Assembly: GCA_024236195.1 (NCBI GenBank)
Contig: JACKKZ010000005.1
Span: forward strand, 62,001-126,000
Origin: Sphingomonadaceae bacterium
GTDB taxonomy: Bacteria > Pseudomonadota > Alphaproteobacteria > Sphingomonadales > Sphingomonadaceae
Length of the DNA: 64,000 bases
Direction of reading: 5' to 3'
In this document: piece after piece, positions 25,532-33,448 of the stretch
How the letters are laid out: each line of letters begins with the position of its first letter
How positions within the stretch are numbered: the first letter of the stretch is position 1
Made by a program: the position numbers and the translations under genes
The notes under the pieces: model-generated
Databases searched by the model: none
What the model was told of the DNA's origin: nothing
Seen by the model: only the letters and a program-made list of their open reading frames with translations

Positions 25532-26338
25532 ATGGATTTCAATTCCCTATTCAGCCTCGAAGGCCGCGTTGCCCTCGTCACTGGCGGTTCGCGCGGGATC
25601 GGCAAGATGATCGTGAAGGGCTTCCTCGCGGCTGGCTGTGCCCGCGTCTATATCTCCGCGCGCAAGGCGGAGCAGGTGGAAGCGACTGTCGCTGAGCTGG
25701 GCGACAAGGTGATCGGCATCCCCGCTGACCTCAGCCAGATGGAAGGGATGGAGCGGCTGGCGGCGGAAATTTCCGCGTGCGAAGAAAAGCTCGATATCCT
25801 CGTCAACAATGCCGGGGCGGCCTGGGGGCAGGATTTCCTCGATTTCGCCGAGGCGGGATGGGACCGGACGATGGACCTCAACGTCAAGACTCCGTTCTTC
25901 CTGACACAGAAGCTGCATCCGTTGCTGGCCGCTGCTGCTACAGCGGAACGCCCGGCCAAGGTAGTGATGATCGCCAGTATTGACGGTATGAAGACCAATC
26001 CCTGGGAAACCTATCCCTACCAGGCGAGCAAGGCGGCGCTGATCCACCTCACCCGCCGCATGGCGGCGCGGCTGGTGCATGATAATATCGTCGTCAACGG
26101 CATCGGCCCCGGCGCATTCCCCAGCGACATGAACCGCGCTGCGCGCGACAATGCCGATATGGTTGAGCGCGGTATCCCGCTGGGCCGGATCGGCGTGGAT
26201 GAGGATATGGCGGCGGGCGCGATCTACCTTGCCAGCCGTGCGGGCGACTATGTCGTGGGCACCACGATCCCGATTGATGGCGGCGTGGTCAATGCCAATA
26301 TCGGCGCGGGGAACTTCGTCGATCCATCGGGGCGGTAA
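25532..26338 (+). CDS. Short-chain dehydrogenase/reductase
   Basis: 268 residues; AAGGAGACAAAGAC precedes the ATG. Classical SDR motifs: VALVTGGSRGIGKMIVKGF (TGxxxGIG cofactor loop), NNAGAAWGQDF (NNAG), the catalytic serine in MIASIDGMKTNPWETYPYQASKA with YxxxK, and a C-terminal GGVVNANIGAG. The start of the strand after the glycine loop (ISARKAEQVE) suggests NADP(H) use. With the ACAD pair upstream it may act as a 3-hydroxyacyl or ketone reductase; specificity is not visible. Confidence 0.92.
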   Translation: MDFNSLFSLEGRVALVTGGSRGIGKMIVKGFLAAGCARVYISARKAEQVEATVAELGDKVIGIPADLSQMEGMERLAAEISACEEKLDILVNNAGAAWGQDFLDFAEAGWDRTMDLNVKTPFFLTQKLHPLLAAAATAERPAKVVMIASIDGMKTNPWETYPYQASKAALIHLTRRMAARLVHDNIVVNGIGPGAFPSDMNRAARDNADMVERGIPLGRIGVDEDMAAGAIYLASRAGDYVVGTTIPIDGGVVNANIGAGNFVDPSGR

Positions 26339-26434
26339 CGAAGGTCGCTTTCCTAATTGATGGGATATTGCCTATATCAGGCAGGTTCTTTCCCATTGTT
26401 ATATCCCGGGTGTGATGTGCCGGTTTCCCCCTAT

Positions 26435-26538
26435 AGGGTGTCACCCTGTAAACGGGTCGAATTGATCGCATAACCCACTGTTTTATATAGATGTGGTGAA
26501 ATAGTCAGGGTTACACATTGTCACCAGGTGTAACCCTG
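26435..26538. repeat. GTGTMACCC inverted repeats between SDR and gmk
   Basis: The gap between two convergent genes holds AGGGTGTCACCCT (26435-26447, a palindrome) and an 11-bp perfect inverted repeat, CAGGGTTACAC (26506-26516) with GTGTAACCCTG (26528-26538). The second hairpin begins one base after the gmk stop. It lacks a T-run, so either it is a poor terminator or the shared GTGTMACCC core is a protein-binding site. Confidence 0.55.
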
Positions 26539-26539
26539 T

Positions 26540-27181
26540 TCAGCGCATCATTGTGCGGACAAAATCGACCAAGCCTGTCTGGCGGGCGCGGTTAAGTCGT
26601 TCTGCTTCCAGAATTCCGTGGACCTTGGCGAAGCAGGCTTCGATATCGTCATTGACGACGACATAGTCGTATCCGTCCCAATGGCTGATTTCCGCGCGGG
26701 CGCGGGCCATGCGGCCTGCGATCACGTCTTCGCTATCGGTACCTCGACCGCGCAGGCGCTGTTCCAGTTCCTCGATGCTGGGGGGAAGCAGGAAGACGCG
26801 GACGACGTCCACTTCCATGCGCTGGTAGAGCTGCTGCGTGCCCTGCCAGTCGATATCGAACAGGAAATCCTGCCCGGCTTTTAGCCCCGCCTTGATCTGC
26901 GCCTTGGGCGTACCGTAGCAATTGCCGAACACTTCCGCCCATTCGAGGAATTCGCCTTCTTCCACCATCCGGTCAAAACCGTCGCGATCAGTGAAGAAAT
27001 AGTCTTTTCCTTCCACTTCTCCAGGCCTCATCGGGCGGGTGGTGACGGACACGGACATGCCGATGCCGGGATCGGCGGCGAGCAGCTTTCGCGCGATCGT
27101 GGTCTTGCCCGCGCCAGACGGCGAAGACAGCACGAACATCAGGCCGCGGCGCTGGAGCGTATCGGGAGAGGAATTGACCAT
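26540..27181 (-). CDS. gmk: Guanylate kinase
   Basis: 213 residues from the ATG at 27181, giving the normal length; the longer reading from 27316 adds unconserved residues and overlaps the upstream gene. It phosphorylates GMP to GDP. The P-loop FVLSSPSGAGKTTIARKLLA, the GMP-binding SVSVTTRPMRPGEVEGKDYF (with FLEWAEVFGNCYGTPKA), and FDIDWQGTQQLYQRM are all present. Cytoplasmic and essential in most bacteria. The upstream gene on the same strand ends 31 bp before. Confidence 0.96.
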   Translation of the reverse strand: MVNSSPDTLQRRGLMFVLSSPSGAGKTTIARKLLAADPGIGMSVSVTTRPMRPGEVEGKDYFFTDRDGFDRMVEEGEFLEWAEVFGNCYGTPKAQIKAGLKAGQDFLFDIDWQGTQQLYQRMEVDVVRVFLLPPSIEELEQRLRGRGTDSEDVIAGRMARARAEISHWDGYDYVVVNDDIEACFAKVHGILEAERLNRARQTGLVDFVRTMMR

Positions 27182-27212
27182 GGCTGCTGTTGGCGCATGG
27201 AGGCGGGTGGAA

Positions 27213-27596
27213 TCAAGCCTTGTTGTCGTCTGGCGCAGCTTTGGTGGGCGTTCCATGGCGCTCATCACGGCGCTTCTTGGCGAAATCGTACCAGACTTTC
27301 GCTGCGATCCCGCCACCCACGATCAGTGCACCGGGCACGGATTTGGTCGCCAGCCGGGCAGCGGCGACCCGCGCCATGCGGCCAGCCAAGGAGGATTGTT
27401 TCATTACCGCTTCGGCAGCAGGCTTGCTTATATCCTTGCCCAGCACGCGCTTTTCCACCGCATTGCGCAGGATCATCGACCCTGCGCGCAGGGCAAGATC
27501 CACCACCACCAGGTTCCCTGCGGCGCGGGCATAGTCAGCGGTGCTACCACCTTCGGGATTGTCCGATTCTGAGCCAGCTTTCTTAGGTTTCGCCAA
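27213..27596 (-). CDS. Small conserved protein
   Basis: 127 residues. It begins MAKPKKAGSESDNPEGGSTA, then a hydrophobic helical region (AGNLVVVDLALRAGSMILRN, SVPGALIVGGGIAAKVWYDF), and a basic C-terminus (KKRRDERHGTPTKAAPDDNK). It looks membrane-associated but has no confident transmembrane helix. I recognise no family; its location between gmk and sspB recurs in related genomes to my knowledge, but that is not proof of function. Confidence 0.6.
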   Translation of the reverse strand: MAKPKKAGSESDNPEGGSTADYARAAGNLVVVDLALRAGSMILRNAVEKRVLGKDISKPAAEAVMKQSSLAGRMARVAAARLATKSVPGALIVGGGIAAKVWYDFAKKRRDERHGTPTKAAPDDNKA

Positions 27597-27611
27597 GTGA
27601 GCCTCCGCAGC

Positions 27612-28097
27612 TTACTTCTTGCGACCGAAATCCACCGTGACCACGTTGGATCCGTCATCCGCACCTTCGCTCGCCGGCGCATCGTTTTCCGCATCCTCAT
27701 GCGGTTCCGGCGCCATGTCAGCTACGGTCGCCTGGAATTGCAGTCCGAAATCGACCGCCGGATCAACAAAGGCGGTGATCGCGGCGAAGGGGATATCCAA
27801 CTTCGCCGGGACCTGGTTGAAAGTCAGCCCAACGGTAAAGCCATCTTCGGTCACGGCCAGGTCCCAGAACTTGTTCTGGAGCACGATGGTCATTTCATCG
27901 GGGAAGCGTTCACGCAGGTGTGCGGGGATCACCACGCCTTTCGCACCGGTTTTGAAAGTGATGTAGAAATGGTGGTTGCCCGGCAGCTCGCCGCCGGTTT
28001 CCACGATTTCACCAAGCACACGGCCAACGACAGCGCGCAAGGCCTCCTGCACGATTTCGTCATAGGGGATCAGGCTGTCGGGTGCATCGTCGCTCAT
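27612..28097 (-). CDS. sspB: Alphaproteobacterial SspB, ClpXP adaptor
   Basis: 161 residues from the ATG at 28097, giving MSDDAPDSLIPYDEIVQEAL, the conserved alphaproteobacterial SspB start; the upstream codon at 28205 would overlap hisB. SspB delivers ssrA-tagged and other substrates to ClpXP. The peptide-binding domain covers about residues 1-120 (NHHFYITFKTGAKGVVIPAH, LTFNQVPAKLDIPFAAITAF) and the short C-terminal ClpX-binding tail ends VTVDFGRKK, after an acidic linker. Divergent from hisB across 82 bp. Confidence 0.9.
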   Translation of the reverse strand: MSDDAPDSLIPYDEIVQEALRAVVGRVLGEIVETGGELPGNHHFYITFKTGAKGVVIPAHLRERFPDEMTIVLQNKFWDLAVTEDGFTVGLTFNQVPAKLDIPFAAITAFVDPAVDFGLQFQATVADMAPEPHEDAENDAPASEGADDGSNVVTVDFGRKK

Positions 28098-28179
28098 TGG
28101 GGGACAAGTGACGTCGCCGCGCGCGCCGGTCAAGCGCGAATCCTTGCGCACCGGCAAAGCTTGGCTATAGGCCACATTC

Positions 28180-28773
28180 ATGAGAACTGGCCGGATAGAG
28201 CGCAAAACCAGCGAAACCGCGATCCTTGTGGAGGTAAATCTCGACGGGACAGGGGCCTATGATGTTTCCACAGGCATCGGTTTCCTCGATCACATGGTGG
28301 AACAATTCAGCCGCCATTCGCTGATTGACATCACCCTGAAGGTCGATGGCGATTTGCATGTGGACCAGCACCACACCACGGAAGACAGCGCCATCGCGCT
28401 GGGTCAGGCGATCAGTCAGGCGCTGGGCGACCGGGCCGGGATCGGGCGCTATGGCCAGGCCTATTCGCCGATGGATGAAACGCTCGCCCGCGTGGCGCTG
28501 GATATTTCCGGGCGGCCCTATTTCGTGTGGAATGCCGGTTTCACGCAGGAACGGCTGGGCGAAATGGATACCGAGCTGTTCGAACACTGGTTCGCCAGCA
28601 TGGCGCAGGCAGTCGGCATAACGCTGCATATCGAACTGCTTTATGGTAGCAACAACCACCATATCTGCGAAGGTATCTACAAGGGCTTCGCCCGAGCCAT
28701 GCGGCAGGCGGTGGAGATCGACCCGCGCAAGGGCGGGGCAGTGCCATCGACCAAGGGCCAGCTCGGCGGCTGA
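28180..28773 (+). CDS. hisB: Imidazoleglycerol-phosphate dehydratase HisB
   Basis: 197 residues, a monofunctional HisB (the E. coli phosphatase half is absent). It dehydrates imidazoleglycerol phosphate to imidazoleacetol phosphate in histidine synthesis. Manganese-binding His motifs are complete: GFLDHMVEQFSRHSLID, DLHVDQHHTTEDSAIALGQA and GSNNHHICEGIYKGFARA. It starts the rightward his cluster; hisH follows after 2 bp. Confidence 0.97.
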   Translation: MRTGRIERKTSETAILVEVNLDGTGAYDVSTGIGFLDHMVEQFSRHSLIDITLKVDGDLHVDQHHTTEDSAIALGQAISQALGDRAGIGRYGQAYSPMDETLARVALDISGRPYFVWNAGFTQERLGEMDTELFEHWFASMAQAVGITLHIELLYGSNNHHICEGIYKGFARAMRQAVEIDPRKGGAVPSTKGQLGG

Positions 28774-28775
28774 CC

Positions 28776-29405
28776 ATGTCCGAAGCGCTTGCCCTGATTG
28801 ACTATGGCGCGGGTAACCTGCACTCCGTGCATAACGCATTGAAGGCTGCGGGTGCACATCATGTCACTGTAACTGCTGATCCCGACCTTGTGATGGGGGC
28901 AAAGCGGATCGTGCTGCCCGGTGTCGGTTCTTACAAAGCCTGCATGAAGGGACTCGACGCGATCCCGGGACTGGTCGAGGCGTTGGAAGAACGCGTGCTG
29001 GAAGATGGCGTACCCTTCCTCGGCATCTGCGTCGGGATGCAATTACTGGCGACGCAGGGTGTCGAGCACGGCATCACTTGCGGGCTGGGCTGGATTCCGG
29101 GTGAAGTGCGACTGATTGAGCGGACCGACCCGGCGATCAAGGTGCCACATATGGGCTGGAACGATGTGGCCCACGCCCATCACCATGACGGGGCCGAACT
29201 GATCGAGGAAGGCGAGGCCTATTTCCTCCACTCCTATCATTTCGTGCCCGACAATGGCCGCGACATTGCCGCGATGACCGACCATGGCGGCGGGCTGGTG
29301 GCAGCGGTGGCGCGCGACAACATCCTTGGCGTGCAGTTCCACCCGGAAAAGAGCCAGCGTTACGGGCTCGATTTGCTTACCCGCTTTCTTGACTGGAAAC
29401 CCTGA
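28776..29405 (+). CDS. hisH: Imidazole glycerol phosphate synthase, glutaminase subunit HisH
   Basis: 209 residues. It supplies ammonia from glutamine to HisF. The class I amidotransferase triad is present: Cys in FLGICVGMQLLATQG, His and Glu in GVQFHPEKSQRYGLD; the oxyanion region is LPGVGSYKACM. The TGATG junction gives a 1-bp overlap with hisA. Note that the HisF partner gene is not adjacent but 1.0 kb downstream, after hisA and a small membrane protein. Confidence 0.97.
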   Translation: MSEALALIDYGAGNLHSVHNALKAAGAHHVTVTADPDLVMGAKRIVLPGVGSYKACMKGLDAIPGLVEALEERVLEDGVPFLGICVGMQLLATQGVEHGITCGLGWIPGEVRLIERTDPAIKVPHMGWNDVAHAHHHDGAELIEEGEAYFLHSYHFVPDNGRDIAAMTDHGGGLVAAVARDNILGVQFHPEKSQRYGLDLLTRFLDWKP

Positions 29406-30133
29406 TGATCGTCTTCCCCGCCATCGACCTCAAGGCTGGCCAGGTTGTCCGCCTGGCTGAAGGCGATATGGATCGCGCGACCGTCTATGGCGACAATCCG
29501 GCGGCGCAGGCGGTGATGTTTGCCGAGGTAGGCGCGCATCATTTGCATGTGGTCGATCTCGACGGCAGCTTTGCCGGGCGGGCGGAGAACCGGGAAGCCG
29601 TGGAAGCGATTCTCGAAGCCTTCCCCGGCCATGTCCAGCTGGGCGGCGGTATCCGCACGCGCGAAGCGGTCGAGGGCTGGTTCGAGCTTGGTGTGGCGCG
29701 CGTGGTGATGGGCTCAGCCGCGCTGAAGGACCCGGAATTCGTGAAGGACATGGCGAAGGCCTTCGAGGGCGGGATCGTGGTCGCGGTTGATGCGAAAGAC
29801 GGCATGGTGGCAACCGAAGGCTGGGCCGATGTGTCCGATGTGCCGGTAATCGACCTTGCCCGCCGGTTCGAGGATGCCGGCGTTGCCAGCCTGCTGTTCA
29901 CCGATATCGGCCGCGACGGCCTGCTCAAGGGCGTGAATATTGACGCCACGCTTGAGCTTGCCCGGCAGGTCGATATCCCCGTGATTGCCAGCGGCGGGGT
30001 GAAGGGGCTGGACGATATCCATGTCCTCGCGCACCATGCCAGCGAAGGGATCGAAGGCGTGATTACCGGCCGCGCGCTGTATGACGGGCGGTTGGACCTT
30101 GCCGCTGCAATTGCGATGGCAGGCCGGGGGTGA
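29405..30133 (+). CDS. hisA: Phosphoribosylformimino-AICAR-P isomerase HisA
   Basis: 242 residues; (beta-alpha)8 barrel catalysing the Amadori isomerisation of ProFAR to PRFAR. The catalytic aspartates lie in VFPAIDLKAGQVVRL and in FTDIGRDGLLKGVN; phosphate-binding loops are QLGGGIRT and IASGGVKGLDDI. Normal length. The start overlaps the hisH stop by 1 bp, which implies tight translational coupling. Confidence 0.97.
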   Translation: MIVFPAIDLKAGQVVRLAEGDMDRATVYGDNPAAQAVMFAEVGAHHLHVVDLDGSFAGRAENREAVEAILEAFPGHVQLGGGIRTREAVEGWFELGVARVVMGSAALKDPEFVKDMAKAFEGGIVVAVDAKDGMVATEGWADVSDVPVIDLARRFEDAGVASLLFTDIGRDGLLKGVNIDATLELARQVDIPVIASGGVKGLDDIHVLAHHASEGIEGVITGRALYDGRLDLAAAIAMAGRG

Positions 30134-30143
30134 TTGCTAGGCA

Positions 30144-30419
30144 ATGATCATGATGCTCTCTGCCCTGGCGAGTGCGATCCTGATCGTCTTGATCGGCACC
30201 GATGTTTATCGCGGCCATACTGCCATCGGGAACCGCCACATCTATCGCCACCGTACCCCGCCGATCTTCTGGGCTGCGATCATGTGGTACATGGCCGGGG
30301 TGGTGCTGATCCTGGCTGGCGGCATTTATGGTCTGGCGAGTAACAACAAGCCCGATACAGCCTGCGACCCTGAAACCGATGACAACTGCGTCACCTTTAT
30401 AATAGAGCCTGCCACATGA
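30144..30419 (+). CDS. Small two-pass membrane protein in the his operon
   Basis: 91 residues; several ATGs lie close together (30144, 30150, 30153). Two hydrophobic segments, MLSALASAILIVLIGTDVYR and FWAAIMWYMAGVVLILAGGI, are joined by a basic loop with RHIYRHRTPP. The polar C-terminus has two cysteines (DTACDPETDDNCV). The stop overlaps the hisF start by 4 bp, so translation is coupled to hisF. It is unrelated to any known histidine enzyme; I recognise no family. Confidence 0.65.
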   Translation: MIMMLSALASAILIVLIGTDVYRGHTAIGNRHIYRHRTPPIFWAAIMWYMAGVVLILAGGIYGLASNNKPDTACDPETDDNCVTFIIEPAT

Positions 30420-31177
30420 CTGTCCGCATCCGCGTCATCCCTTGCCTCGATGTTGCCGATGGGCGCGTTGTCAAAGGCGTAAATTTCGTCGATCTCAAGG
30501 ATGCCGGTGATCCGGTGGAGCAGGCGCAGGCCTATGATGCTGCCGGTGCTGATGAGCTCTGCTTCCTTGATATCTCCGCCAGCCATGAAGGGCGCGGGAC
30601 GTTGCTCGATATTGTCAGGCGCACGGCGGAGGTCTGCTTCATGCCGGTCACCGTCGGTGGTGGAGTGCGCACGGTTGATGATGCGCGCGCGTTGCTGTTG
30701 GCCGGGGCTGACAAGGTTGCGGTGAACAGTGCCGCTGTCTCCCGGCCCGAAGTCGTCAATGAAATCGCCGAGAAGATGGGCAGCCAATGCTGTGTCGCCA
30801 GCATTGATGCGCGGCGCGTGGCCGAGGGCAAATGGGAAATCTTCACCCATGGCGGGCGCAAGCCGACCGGGATTGATGCGCTGGAACATGCGGTGAAGCT
30901 GGCTGAACTGGGAGCAGGCGAATTGCTCGTCACCTCCATGGATGGGGACGGGACCAAGGCGGGCTATGACCTCGCGCTCACTCGCACCATTGCCGATGCT
31001 GTTTCCGTGCCAGTGGTAGCCAGTGGCGGGGTGGGCACGCTCGATCACCTCGTGGAAGGCGTGACGCAAGGCCATGCCAGCGCCGTGCTCGCCGCCTCGA
31101 TCTTCCATTTCGGCACCTATACTATCGCGGAGGCGCATGCCGCCCTGCGCAATGCCGGGCTGCCCGCGCGGGCCTGA
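30416..31177 (+). CDS. hisF: Imidazole glycerol phosphate synthase, cyclase subunit HisF
   Basis: 253 residues. With HisH it makes imidazole glycerol phosphate and AICAR from PRFAR and ammonia. The catalytic aspartates are in VIPCLDVADGRVVKGVNF and in LLVTSMDGDGTKAGYD; phosphate loops are VTVGGGVRTVDDARALL and VVASGGVGTLDHL. Length is normal. A likely intrinsic terminator 50 bp downstream separates it from the next gene. Confidence 0.97.
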   Translation: MTVRIRVIPCLDVADGRVVKGVNFVDLKDAGDPVEQAQAYDAAGADELCFLDISASHEGRGTLLDIVRRTAEVCFMPVTVGGGVRTVDDARALLLAGADKVAVNSAAVSRPEVVNEIAEKMGSQCCVASIDARRVAEGKWEIFTHGGRKPTGIDALEHAVKLAELGAGELLVTSMDGDGTKAGYDLALTRTIADAVSVPVVASGGVGTLDHLVEGVTQGHASAVLAASIFHFGTYTIAEAHAALRNAGLPARA

Positions 31178-31227
31178 AACTGTCGGAATTCCTGACAACT
31201 CGCGAAAATCCGAAATTGCGTTAACCA

Positions 31228-31244
31228 CCGCACAGTGCGGTTTT
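31228..31244 (+). terminator. Likely intrinsic terminator after hisF
   Basis: CCGCACAGTGCGG (31228-31240) is a 5-bp stem with a 3-nt loop followed by TTTT, and another TTTTT run is close behind. It is short for a strong terminator and may only attenuate transcription into the PEP-CTERM gene and hisE. Confidence 0.5.
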
Positions 31245-31288
31245 CGGCGCTTTTTCAAAACTGGCACCGGCCGTGCATTAAGCAGGGC

Positions 31289-31474
31289 ATGCAACGTCTC
31301 CTGGTCCCGACATTGCTGATAACGGTTGCCACCCCCGCCCATGCGGGCGGTGGTATCCCCGTCCCCGAACCCTCCAATCTCGCCCTTTTCGCGCTGGGCG
31401 TGATTGGAGTGGTTCTCGGGCGTTATGGTGCCCGCAGGCGCCCACCCCATGACCGCGATCAGGATGATGATTGA
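31289..31474 (+). CDS. PEP-CTERM miniprotein
   Basis: 61 residues from the ATG at 31289 (AGCAGGG upstream); an in-frame start at 31235 would lie on the terminator hairpin. A signal peptide (MQRLLVPTLLITVATPAHAG) leads almost at once into a PEP-CTERM sorting domain: PVPEPSNLALFALGVIGVVL and the basic GRYGARRRPPH anchor. Almost no mature domain remains between the two. Such domains are cleaved by an exosortase/archaeosortase (XrtA type) after membrane insertion. The protein may be a substrate decoy, a cap, or a relic of a longer exported protein. It sits between hisF and hisE, an odd location. Confidence 0.75.
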   Translation: MQRLLVPTLLITVATPAHAGGGIPVPEPSNLALFALGVIGVVLGRYGARRRPPHDRDQDDD

Positions 31475-31506
31475 TCCCGGCTTGACCTGATGCCCTTGCC
31501 AGCGCC

Positions 31507-31836
31507 ATGGCAGGCCGCATGGATACATTGACCCGCCTTGAACAGGTAATCACCGAGCGCAGCAGCGCCGATCCTGACAGCTCCTATGTCGCCAAACTTA
31601 ACGCCCGCGGCGTGCCTGTGATCGCGCGCAAACTGGGCGAAGAAGCGGTGGAGGCTGTGGTTGCGGCCTTGGCAAATGACCGCAGCGAGCTGGTTGGCGA
31701 AGCAGCGGATGTGATCTTCCACCTGATGGTGCTGCTGCAGGCCAAGGGCGTGGCACTGGAAGAAGTCCTGGCCGAACTCGACCGCCGAGAAGGCGTGTCC
31801 GGCCTGGTAGAAAAAGCGAGCAGGAGCGCAGACTGA
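31507..31836 (+). CDS. hisE: Phosphoribosyl-ATP diphosphatase HisE
   Basis: 109 residues. It hydrolyses phosphoribosyl-ATP to phosphoribosyl-AMP in the second step of histidine synthesis. The MazG-like helical core is recognisable: VIARKLGEEAVEAVVAALAN, GEAADVIFHLMVLLQ with the metal-binding EExxE/D residues, and ELDRREGVSGLVEK. The start is either the ATG at 31507 or that at 31519 (MDTLTRLEQV). HisI is not fused to it and is not in the window. Its stop overlaps the HIT gene start by 1 bp. Confidence 0.93.
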   Translation: MAGRMDTLTRLEQVITERSSADPDSSYVAKLNARGVPVIARKLGEEAVEAVVAALANDRSELVGEAADVIFHLMVLLQAKGVALEEVLAELDRREGVSGLVEKASRSAD

Positions 31837-32210
31837 TGCCAATCGACCCGACGCTGCCCTATGATGACAACAACATTTTCGCGAAGATCCTGCGCGACGA
31901 AATACCCTCGAACCGGCTTTACGAGGATGAGTGGGCGATTGCTTTCCACGACATCAGTCCGCAGGCGGAAATCCATGTGCTGGTGATTCCGCGCGGGTCC
32001 TATGTCAGCTGGGATGATTTCTCTGCCAAGGCTTCGGACGAGGAGATTGGCGGTTTTATCCGGGCAGTAGGCAATGTTGCGCGACAATTGGGCCTGGTCG
32101 AGCCTGGATACCGGTTGCTCGCGAATGTCGGGCAGCATGGCGGGCAGGAAGTGCCACATTTGCATGTCCACCTGTTTGGCGGCCAGCCGCTTGGGCGGAT
32201 GATCGCTTAG
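31836..32210 (+). CDS. HIT-family nucleotide hydrolase (HinT-like)
   Basis: 124 residues of the histidine triad family: FAKILRDEIPSNRLYEDEWA at the N-terminus, the middle IHVLVIPRGSYVSWDD and the catalytic HLHVHLFGGQPLG (HxHxHxx). HinT-type proteins hydrolyse adenosine 5'-monophosphoramidate or acyl-AMPs. Linked by 1 bp to hisE; this neighbour pair is common in alphaproteobacteria, but a histidine role is not established. Confidence 0.93.
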   Translation: MPIDPTLPYDDNNIFAKILRDEIPSNRLYEDEWAIAFHDISPQAEIHVLVIPRGSYVSWDDFSAKASDEEIGGFIRAVGNVARQLGLVEPGYRLLANVGQHGGQEVPHLHVHLFGGQPLGRMIA

Positions 32211-32296
32211 GCAAGGCGTTTCGGCGCAGTCGACACTAACGCTTCAACACTGCGCTTGCGGTGCGACTCGCGGCCTTGCTAAAGCGCGCATCAACC

Positions 32297-32755
32297 ATGA
32301 TGATCCAGCCCACACCTCCTGGCGGTTGCCTTGATGGACCGCGCCACCTTTATGCGGTGCGCGTCTATTACGAGGATACGGACCTGTCAGGGATTACCTA
32401 TCACGCCAATTACCTGCGCTGGTTCGAACGCGCCCGGTCGGACCTGCTTCGCTTGCTGGGGATAGACCAGCGCGCCGCCATCGAAGCTGGGGAGGGGGCC
32501 TATGCCGTGTCGGAGATTACCCTCAAATACCTCCGCCCGGCCAAACTCGATGATGATGTCGTCATCGAAACCCATTGCACCGATATGCGCGCCGCCAGTT
32601 GCCGCATGAGTCAGCGCGCGCTGCGCGGTGACGAAGTGCTGGCAGAGGCTGCCTTGCGCGTTGGTTTTGTTGCGCCCGATGGCCGCCCGCGTCGCCAGCC
32701 TGACGCATGGCGCGAGGCGTTCAAACAGGTTCTTGTCCAGGAAGGGACTGCATGA
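32297..32755 (+). CDS. ybgC: Tol-Pal associated acyl-CoA thioesterase YbgC
   Basis: About 152 residues from the ATG at 32297 (32300 equally possible); no good Shine-Dalgarno is visible. Hot-dog fold 4-hydroxybenzoyl-CoA thioesterase type: RVYYEDTDLSGITYHANYLR holds the catalytic Asp, followed by WFERARSDLLRLLGID and ITLKYLRPAKLDDDVVIET. YbgC hydrolyses short acyl-CoAs or interacts with acyl carrier protein. It opens the tol-pal operon and its stop overlaps tolQ by 4 bp. Confidence 0.93.
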   Translation: MMIQPTPPGGCLDGPRHLYAVRVYYEDTDLSGITYHANYLRWFERARSDLLRLLGIDQRAAIEAGEGAYAVSEITLKYLRPAKLDDDVVIETHCTDMRAASCRMSQRALRGDEVLAEAALRVGFVAPDGRPRRQPDAWREAFKQVLVQEGTA

Positions 32756-33447
32756 CTGCTCACTACCTCCTCGCCGCTGTTCCCACGCGGCTTGATCCCC
32801 TCAAACTGTTTCTTGATGCCGATATCGTCGTGCAGGCAGTGATGGCGGGCCTCTTGCTGGCCAGTCTGTGGGTGTGGATGATCATCATCTCTTTCGCCGT
32901 CCGCATGGCGGGCCTGCGCAAACGCTGCGCCGCTTTTGAAAACGATTTCTGGGAAGCGGATGATTTCGATGCTTTCATGAAGCGGCAGGGTAAGAAGGCG
33001 ATTCCGTCCTCGCGCGTGGCTGTGGCTGGTTTTGCCGAATGGCGGCGTTCCACCAGCCCCAAGCTGCTTGACCGTGAAGGTGCCCGCCAGCGTATTGCCG
33101 GGGCGATGGAAAGCCAGGTGGCACAGGAAGCTGACGAATTGGCCGGGCGGCTCAATTTCCTCGCTACCGTTGGCTCGGTCGCGCCCTTTGTCGGCCTGTT
33201 CGGCACGGTATGGGGGATCATGAACAGCTTCTTCCAGATCGGGATGCAGCAGAACAGCTCACTCGCTGTCGTTGCGCCGGGTATTTCCGAAGCGCTCTTC
33301 GCCACTGCCATCGGTCTGTTCGCCGCCATCCCGGCGGTGATAGCCTACAACCGTTATTCCAACAGCGTGAATATGTTTGAGGCGAAGCTGCAGCGTTTTG
33401 CGGATCGCTTCCATTCCAGCCTCAGCCGCGAGTTGGAGAAGCTCTGA
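32752..33447 (+). CDS. tolQ: TolQ, inner-membrane motor protein
   Basis: 231 residues from the ATG at 32752 (ATGA overlap with ybgC). Three transmembrane segments: VVQAVMAGLLLASLWVWMII, NFLATVGSVAPFVGLFGTVW and ISEALFATAIGLFAAIPAVI, as in the TolQ/ExbB/MotA family. With TolR it forms the proton channel that powers Tol-Pal and helps constrict the envelope at division. The complete operon order ybgC-tolQ-tolR-tolA-tolB-pal follows. Confidence 0.96.
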   Translation: MTAHYLLAAVPTRLDPLKLFLDADIVVQAVMAGLLLASLWVWMIIISFAVRMAGLRKRCAAFENDFWEADDFDAFMKRQGKKAIPSSRVAVAGFAEWRRSTSPKLLDREGARQRIAGAMESQVAQEADELAGRLNFLATVGSVAPFVGLFGTVWGIMNSFFQIGMQQNSSLAVVAPGISEALFATAIGLFAAIPAVIAYNRYSNSVNMFEAKLQRFADRFHSSLSRELEKL

Positions 33448-33448
33448 C

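Noticed and set aside
30326..31528. 400-aa minus-strand frame over hisF and the PEP-CTERM gene
   Set aside because: Shadow of hisF; no motif.
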